A stretch of 11,965 bases of DNA, taken from NCBI GenBank assembly GCA_955652925.1, contig CATPCO010000256.1, positions 1-11,965 on the forward strand, given 5' to 3'. The notes under the pieces are model-generated. The model worked only from the letters and a program-made list of their open reading frames with translations, was not told where the DNA came from and made no database searches. The first letter of the stretch is position 1, and each line of letters opens with the position of its first letter. Below, piece by piece: positions 8,077 through 11,965 of this stretch. The DNA is from an uncultured Xanthobacteraceae bacterium. GTDB lineage: Bacteria; Pseudomonadota; Alphaproteobacteria; Rhizobiales; Xanthobacteraceae. A program made the translations under genes and the position numbers.

Positions 8077-8813
8077 CCAGTATTCCGACCGGCCAGCCGG
8101 GCGCCAAAAAACTCGGACTTGTCATCGATCTCGACACATGTGTCGGCTGCCACGCTTGTGCCGTGAGCTGCAAGGAATGGAATGCATTCGGGCAATCGGG
8201 TCCACTGACCGAGTTTGCACCTTACGGCGTTGAACCGTCGGGTGTGTGGCTCAATCGCGTGCACACATTCGAGCTCGGCGAAGGAGAGGACGGCCGCACC
8301 GTCTATTTTCCAAAGAACTGCTTTCATTGCGAGCAGCCGGAGTGTGTCACGGTTTGTCCGACCGGCGCTTCCTATAAGCGCGCCGACGATGGCATCGTTC
8401 TGGTTGATCCCGAGCTGTGCATCGGCTGCAAGCTTTGTTCCTGGGCGTGCCCGTATGGCGCGCGGGAATTCGATGACGACGATGGCGTGATGAAAAAATG
8501 CACGCTGTGCGTCGACCGCATCTACGATCAGAACCTGCCAGAGCCTGAGCGCGTGCCGGCCTGCGTGGCGGCGTGTCCTACCTCGGCCCGTCACTTCGGT
8601 GACTTTGCCGATCCGGACTCAACGGTCTCGAAGCTTGTCGCGGCCCGCGGCGGCGTCGATGTGATGCCCGAAATGGGTTATCGACCGGTGAGCAAATATC
8701 TGCCGCCGCGCTCCGTCCGTGCCAGCCTCACACCGCTTGAACGAAATGATCCCGGAACTGGCAACCCTTTCCTGCAATGGATCGACCGCCTGCTATCCGG
8801 GAGCAGGCCGTAG
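8073..8813 (+). CDS. soeB: 4Fe-4S ferredoxin-type electron transfer subunit, SoeB-like
   Basis: This 246-residue iron-sulfur protein matches the DmsB/SoeB type of subunit, which carries electrons between the molybdenum subunit and the membrane anchor. Sixteen cysteines fall in four groups: 23/26/29/33 (CVGCHACAVSC), 83/86/91/95 (CFHCEQPECVTVC), 116/119/122/126 (CIGCKLCSWAC) and 143/146/164/168 (CTLC, CVAAC). This is the full complement for four [4Fe-4S] clusters. There is no signal peptide, which agrees with a cytoplasmic complex. The ATG at 8073 overlaps the SoeA-like stop as ATGA and has a strong Shine-Dalgarno. The TAG stop at 8811-8813 lies inside a palindromic repeat that begins at 8810, so the last residues may have been set by insertion of that repeat. 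The family is clear; the specific soeB name rests on the neighbours. Confidence 0.85.
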   Translation: MTSIPTGQPGAKKLGLVIDLDTCVGCHACAVSCKEWNAFGQSGPLTEFAPYGVEPSGVWLNRVHTFELGEGEDGRTVYFPKNCFHCEQPECVTVCPTGASYKRADDGIVLVDPELCIGCKLCSWACPYGAREFDDDDGVMKKCTLCVDRIYDQNLPEPERVPACVAACPTSARHFGDFADPDSTVSKLVAARGGVDVMPEMGYRPVSKYLPPRSVRASLTPLERNDPGTGNPFLQWIDRLLSGSRP

Positions 8814-8879
8814 CCCGCATGAGCGTAGCGATATGGGGGAACGCCTCTCCCGGATTTCGCTGACGCTCATCCGGGCTAC
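8810..8879. repeat. GTAGCCCG-type palindromic repeat between soeB-like and soeC-like genes
   Basis: The element starts with GTAGCCCG and ends with its near complement, CCGGGCTAC. The inner parts (ATGAGCGTAGCGATAT and ATTTCGCTGACGCTCAT) also pair, giving a long imperfect hairpin. I recall this pattern as a common dispersed palindrome in Bradyrhizobium-like genomes. It begins one base before the SoeB-like stop codon and fills most of the gap before the SoeC-like gene. A further 9-base match, ATCCGGGAG at 8795-8803 with CTCCCGGAT at 8847-8855, allows an alternative fold. In the mRNA such a hairpin could affect stability or expression of the last gene. Confidence 0.75.
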
Positions 8880-8913
8880 GAACCGGCGGGGATAACCGCC
8901 TATTGGGATCGAT

Positions 8914-9870
8914 GTGCATCCGGCTCCTTCCATCATCGCGTTCACTACCTTTTCGGGTATCGGCTATGGATTGCTGGTCTGGATCGGCGTCCTTGCACCT
9001 GCCGGCGTGCTCCCGCTTGGCCGCTCGTTTGCAGCAGCGAGTCTAGCGCTGGCATTGGCTTTCATCAGCGCGGGACTGTTGTCGTCGACGGTGCACCTTG
9101 GACACCCCGAACGTGCATGGCGAGCCTTCTCGCAATGGCGCTCGTCCTGGCTCTCGCGGGAAGGCGTGAGCGCCGTCGTAACCTACATTCCCACCCTGCT
9201 GTTCGCGGCGCTGTGGCTGCTCGATGCCACTGATGGACTGTGGATCGCGCTTGGTTTTCTCGCGGCCGCCGGATCGATTACCACCCTGATCTGCACGGCC
9301 ATGATCTATCAGTCGCTCAAGCCAATTCGGCAATGGCACAATCCCTGGGTGCTGCCGAACTATCTCATGCTCGCAGGTATGAGCGGCGCGCTATGGCTCC
9401 TCGCGATGGTTGCTGCCTTCGGCGGAGTTCCTGCTTCCATTCTCATTTTGACCGCGGCGCTTGTGCTTGCGGCGATGGGTGGCAAGATCGCATACTGGCA
9501 ATCGATCCAACGCGGCACAACGCGCTCGACGCTGGCTTCTGCAACCGGGTTGCCAGAAGGCAAGCCGTTGCGACCGCTCGATCCGCCGCATACGGAAGAG
9601 AACTACCTGCTCAAGGAGATGGGCTACCGCATCGCACGGGCACACGCGGTCAAGCTGCACCGCATTGCTCTTGCGCTCGGCTTCGCCGTGCCGCTCGTCA
9701 CGCTGGCGAGCGCGCTCTTTCTGCGGGCTGGAATGATAACCGCCTTGATCGTGTTCGCCGGCGCGATCTCTGCAACAGCGGGCATTCTGATCGAACGATG
9801 GCTGTTCTTCGCGGAGGCGACACATACCGTTGCGCTTTACTATCGCGGTAACTCAACGGCCGTCGTCTGA
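8914..9870 (+). CDS. soeC: DmsC-like membrane anchor subunit, SoeC-like
   Basis: This 318-residue integral membrane protein resembles DMSO reductase anchor subunits (DmsC/SoeC), which hold the complex at the membrane and exchange electrons with quinone. I count eight hydrophobic segments: about 7-29, 38-59, 86-104, 109-132, 146-170, 174-194, 249-270 and 275-299. The loop after the second has the family motif HLGHPERAWRAFSQW (61-75), followed by SSWLSREGV. The start is GTG at 8914: an in-frame TAA at 8893 blocks extension and the first residues fit the family. The weak GGGA at 8905-8908 is the only candidate ribosome site. It is separated from the SoeB-like gene by a repeat, although the other operon junctions overlap. 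It ends 21 bases from the convergent thiamine-diphosphate enzyme gene. Confidence 0.85.
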   Translation: MHPAPSIIAFTTFSGIGYGLLVWIGVLAPAGVLPLGRSFAAASLALALAFISAGLLSSTVHLGHPERAWRAFSQWRSSWLSREGVSAVVTYIPTLLFAALWLLDATDGLWIALGFLAAAGSITTLICTAMIYQSLKPIRQWHNPWVLPNYLMLAGMSGALWLLAMVAAFGGVPASILILTAALVLAAMGGKIAYWQSIQRGTTRSTLASATGLPEGKPLRPLDPPHTEENYLLKEMGYRIARAHAVKLHRIALALGFAVPLVTLASALFLRAGMITALIVFAGAISATAGILIERWLFFAEATHTVALYYRGNSTAVV

Positions 9871-9891
9871 GAACCTGTCCGAACTATCGCG

Positions 9892-11523
9892 TCAAATCCC
9901 GCGCACCGGCGGCAGCAAGATGAATTCCCATGGCGAGGGCAGCGCTCCGACCGGCACTTCGATGAGAGTAGGTTCATCCCGCCGCTTGAACGCGCGATTA
10001 AGCGCCGCGCGCAGTTGCGAGGGATCATGCGCGCGTTCTGCGGCTGCTCCGAAACTCTCAGCCAAACGCACGAAATCAGGGTTGGTCAGATCGCAGGCAA
10101 TCAAGCGGTTTCCGTACTGCTCCTCCTGGATGCGTCGAACATTACCGTATGCGCCATCGTTGAACACGACCGTGACCAACGGAATACGGTGTCGCATCGC
10201 AGTGGCCATTTCGCTTGCCGTGAACATGAAACCTCCGTCGCCGGAAACAGAAAGCACCGGCGTGTCTCGCCGGGCGTCCTGTACGCCAAGCGCAGTTGCA
10301 AAACCCCAGCCAAGCGCGTCCTGATAGCCCGGCGAGATGAACGTACGCGGCTTGTAGACGGGATAGACCAGCCGGGCAGCGAACCCGATTTGCGTCACTT
10401 CGTCCACGAAGATACCGTCCGCGCCGAGCTCCGCGCGAATAGCCTCGAGAAATTCGATTTGCGGCTTGAGTTTTTGCAGGCGCTTGGCCATCCTTGACTG
10501 CCGCTCGAGCATTTCCTCCTGCCGCGAAGGTCGTGCCCGATTGCGCCGCGCGAGCGCCGCGATGAGGCGCCGCAGGATCGGCTTGGCTTCCCCAATGAGC
10601 GCGACGTCGGGTTTACGGAAACGTTCGGGCTCCTCCGGGTCCGCATCGACACGGATGACGCTCAATTGATCGTCGATCCCCCACTGCTGAAAGCCGGCAA
10701 AGAGCCGGGTCCCTATGCCGAGAACCACCTCCGCCTCACGCCACAGCTCGTGTCCAAGCGGCATCGTGACGCTCAAGGGGTTGCGGCTGTCGAGCACGCC
10801 GCGCCCGCGGCGGTAAGCAAGCACGGGCGCCTGCAACTGGGCGCACAGCTCGGTGACCTCCGCCGCTGCATCCTGCGCGCCGCCTCCGGCGACAATTAAG
10901 ATCCGAGCGGCAGTTCCCAGACGCTTGGCGGCTTCATTGATCGCGTCATCGTCGACCGGCTTCTCCGCTAATGGGAGCGGCGTGCTAATGGCATCCACCG
11001 GGGCGCTTCTTCCCCACACATCGATTGCACATTCGATCGCGGCCGGCCCAGGTCGTCCTGTCCGCATTGCGTACATCGCTGCCGCGACGAGTCGCGACGC
11101 ATCGGCCGGCGCGCGGATGCGAGCGCAGAATTCGACGAGCCGCGAGAGGATTCCCGACTGATCCCGGATCTCGTGCAGATGGCCATAACCGCGACCGATT
11201 GCTGCCTGGGCGATTTGGCCGATCAGTGCCAATACCGGCGCATTGGTGCCGTAGGCAGTCAATAGGGATGCCGCCGAATTGAGCAGACCCGGCCCTGGCA
11301 CCACCGTGTAGACCTGCGGTCTGCCAGTCGCCAGCGCCGCGCCCAGCGCCATGTAGCCGGCACCTTGCTCGTGGCGCGTATGGATCGTGCGGATATGCGC
11401 GGCGGCCTTGAAGAGTGCATCAAACAGTGGATCGTTGTGCACGCCGGGAAGCGCATAGATCGTGTCAATCCCGTGCGCGATGAGCGTGGCAACAACCACT
11501 TCTGCGGTCGTCATGCGGTCCAT
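9892..11523 (-). CDS. Thiamine-diphosphate-dependent enzyme, acetolactate synthase/benzoylformate decarboxylase superfamily
   Basis: This 543-residue protein has the three-domain layout of the superfamily. The N-terminal pyrimidine-binding domain carries the activating Glu52 in RHEQGAGYMA. A central domain has a Gly-rich GGGAQDAA segment and LGIGTRL. The C-terminal pyrophosphate-binding domain has the GDGG motif at 428-431 and Asn455 in VVFNDGAYGN, which together bind Mg-thiamine diphosphate. The family splits or joins 2-oxo acids and related compounds, but the reaction cannot be assigned. I see no typical features of Xsc, the sulfite-releasing sulfoacetaldehyde acetyltransferase. No small regulatory subunit gene is adjacent, which argues against IlvB of the branched-chain pathway. 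The start is ATG at 11523, with GGGAGG about 17 bases upstream; ATG at 11514 is an alternative. It converges on the molybdoenzyme operon and is probably transcribed alone. Confidence 0.85.
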   Translation of the reverse strand: MDRMTTAEVVVATLIAHGIDTIYALPGVHNDPLFDALFKAAAHIRTIHTRHEQGAGYMALGAALATGRPQVYTVVPGPGLLNSAASLLTAYGTNAPVLALIGQIAQAAIGRGYGHLHEIRDQSGILSRLVEFCARIRAPADASRLVAAAMYAMRTGRPGPAAIECAIDVWGRSAPVDAISTPLPLAEKPVDDDAINEAAKRLGTAARILIVAGGGAQDAAAEVTELCAQLQAPVLAYRRGRGVLDSRNPLSVTMPLGHELWREAEVVLGIGTRLFAGFQQWGIDDQLSVIRVDADPEEPERFRKPDVALIGEAKPILRRLIAALARRNRARPSRQEEMLERQSRMAKRLQKLKPQIEFLEAIRAELGADGIFVDEVTQIGFAARLVYPVYKPRTFISPGYQDALGWGFATALGVQDARRDTPVLSVSGDGGFMFTASEMATAMRHRIPLVTVVFNDGAYGNVRRIQEEQYGNRLIACDLTNPDFVRLAESFGAAAERAHDPSQLRAALNRAFKRRDEPTLIEVPVGALPSPWEFILLPPVRGI

Positions 11524-11610
11524 GGATCGCTCGCTCGCTGCCTCCCGCGGATTGAACGGCTAACGACCCGTGCTTGCAGGAATCTTATCAGGCCCGTCTC
11601 TGCCAACGGG

Positions 11611-11698
11611 TGTAGGCTGGGTCGAGCTCTTCACGAGACCCAACACTGAGCAGCGCGGGAAAGGTTTTGGGTCTCGCAAGCGCTCGACCCAACCTACA
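11611..11698. repeat. TGTAGG/GGGTCGAGC palindromic repeat, complete copy
   Basis: The outer arms TGTAGGCTGGGTCGAGC (11611-11627) and GCTCGACCCAACCTACA (11682-11698) pair at 16 of 17 positions. An inner pair, CGAGACCCAA (11634-11643) and TTGGGTCTCG (11667-11676), is perfect over 10 bases. The whole can fold into a long hairpin. It resembles the dispersed TGTAGG-TGGGT palindromes of alphaproteobacterial intergenic regions. Its place upstream of one minus-strand gene and downstream of another allows a role in transcript ends, but that is inference. Confidence 0.7.
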
Positions 11699-11700
11699 AG

Positions 11701-11726
11701 ACCTGTTGTTACAGGTAAAAACAGGT
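11701..11726. promoter_or_regulatory. ACCTGT/ACAGGT palindrome with an extra direct half-site
   Basis: ACCTGT, TGTT and ACAGGT form a perfect inverted repeat at 11701-11716. After AAAA comes another ACAGGT at 11721-11726. Three half-sites in 26 bases suggest a regulator binding site, about 180 bases upstream of the thiamine-diphosphate enzyme gene. It directly adjoins the palindromic repeat, so it could instead be part of a mobile or degenerate element. Confidence 0.25.
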
Positions 11727-11798
11727 GATTATACAAGCAATGGTTGAGTTATCCCAGAAACACAATCATGCCACATCCGCCGGCACCGCCGCCAGCAC

Positions 11799-11844
11799 AG
11801 CAGCGCAGGAAAGGTGTTGGGTCGCGCAAGCGCTCGACCCAACC
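11799..11844. repeat. Second, partial copy of the palindromic repeat
   Basis: These 46 bases match 11649-11694 with three differences, exactly 150 bp downstream in the same orientation. The copy contains only the right half of the full element. It still forms its own hairpin from GTTGGGTCG (11816-11824) and CGACCCAAC (11835-11843). On the minus strand it lies about 43 bases past the stop of the right-edge gene and could mark that transcript's end, although no strong T tract follows. Confidence 0.7.
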
Positions 11845-11885
11845 GGCTCGGAACGCCATCCATTCCGCACAGCGATCAATACTCT

Positions 11886-11965
11886 TCAGTCGTCCTTTTC
11901 GCCCGGCTCATAGAGCGCCTCGCGACCGATACGGTCAAGGCAGATTTCCGCTGTCCACGGCAGCA
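11886..11965 (-). CDS. C-terminal end of an unidentified protein, cut by the window edge
   Basis: On the minus strand an open frame enters from the right edge and ends with TGA at 11886-11888. The visible 25 residues read LPWTAEICLDRIGREALYEP followed by GEKDD. The balanced composition and acidic end look like real coding sequence rather than an antisense shadow. The other two minus-strand frames give a stop or an Arg/Ser-rich reading. I do not recognise the family and assign no function. The start lies outside the window. Confidence 0.5.
   Translation of the reverse strand, partial: LPWTAEICLDRIGREALYEPGEKDD

Larger units (their letters stand above)
11524..11885. other. Repeat-rich intergenic region
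   Basis: This 362-bp region separates the thiamine-diphosphate enzyme gene from the gene cut by the right edge; both are on the minus strand. It holds a long palindromic repeat (11611-11698), a short palindrome with a third half-site (11701-11726) and a second copy of half of the long repeat (11799-11844). Its 11701-11770 stretch is noticeably AT-richer than the rest of the window. I see no convincing gene; the open frame at 11725-11913 runs through the repeat and has no family features. The promoter of the enzyme gene should lie near 11530-11600, but I could not pick reliable boxes. Confidence 0.6.

Noticed and set aside
7866..8594. Minus-strand open frame of 242 residues across the soeA-soeB junction
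   Set aside because: It is antisense to two well-supported overlapping genes and has no family motifs.
9240..9851. Plus-strand open frame of 203 residues within the anchor subunit gene
   Set aside because: It is an out-of-frame reading of a clear eight-helix membrane protein and lacks hydrophobic segments or motifs.

Overview
The window looks like chromosomal DNA of an alphaproteobacterium of the order Hyphomicrobiales (Rhizobiales), most likely near Bradyrhizobium, Rhodopseudomonas or Xanthobacteraceae. The evidence is high GC, a long PodJ-like coiled-coil/Sel1 protein with the N-terminal block usual in that order, and GTAGCCCG- and TGTAGG-TGGGTCG-type palindromic repeats that I remember from these genomes. 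No database was consulted, so names are family-level judgements from the protein sequences.

Layout. Bases 1-209 hold no convincing gene. At 210-3839 (minus) is a 1209-aa PodJ-like polarity/localization protein: cytoplasmic coiled coils, one membrane segment, then periplasmic Sel1 repeats. A 224-bp divergent intergenic region (3840-4063) follows. Next come four plus-strand genes at 4064-9870: an acyl-CoA dehydrogenase, then a three-subunit molybdoenzyme of the SoeABC type (catalytic molybdopterin subunit, four-cluster ferredoxin subunit, DmsC-like membrane anchor). The first three junctions are tight (TGATG, then ATGA). The fourth gene is set apart by about 100 bp carrying a palindromic repeat that also supplies the stop codon of the ferredoxin subunit. 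A convergent minus-strand gene (9892-11523) encodes a thiamine-diphosphate enzyme of the acetolactate synthase/benzoylformate decarboxylase superfamily. A repeat-rich intergenic region (11524-11885) follows, and the last 80 bases hold the C-terminal end of an unidentified minus-strand gene.

How the genes may work together. The SoeABC-like complex lacks a Tat signal, so it should face the cytoplasm and pass electrons, classically from sulfite, through iron-sulfur clusters to membrane quinone. The unusual part is the acyl-CoA dehydrogenase translationally coupled to its catalytic subunit. One testable idea is that the pair handles a sulfur-containing acyl-CoA whose breakdown yields sulfite, which the complex then oxidises. 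A plain shared electron route to quinone, or simple co-expression, is also possible. The PodJ-like gene and the thiamine-diphosphate enzyme gene are transcribed away from or towards this operon and need not share its function.
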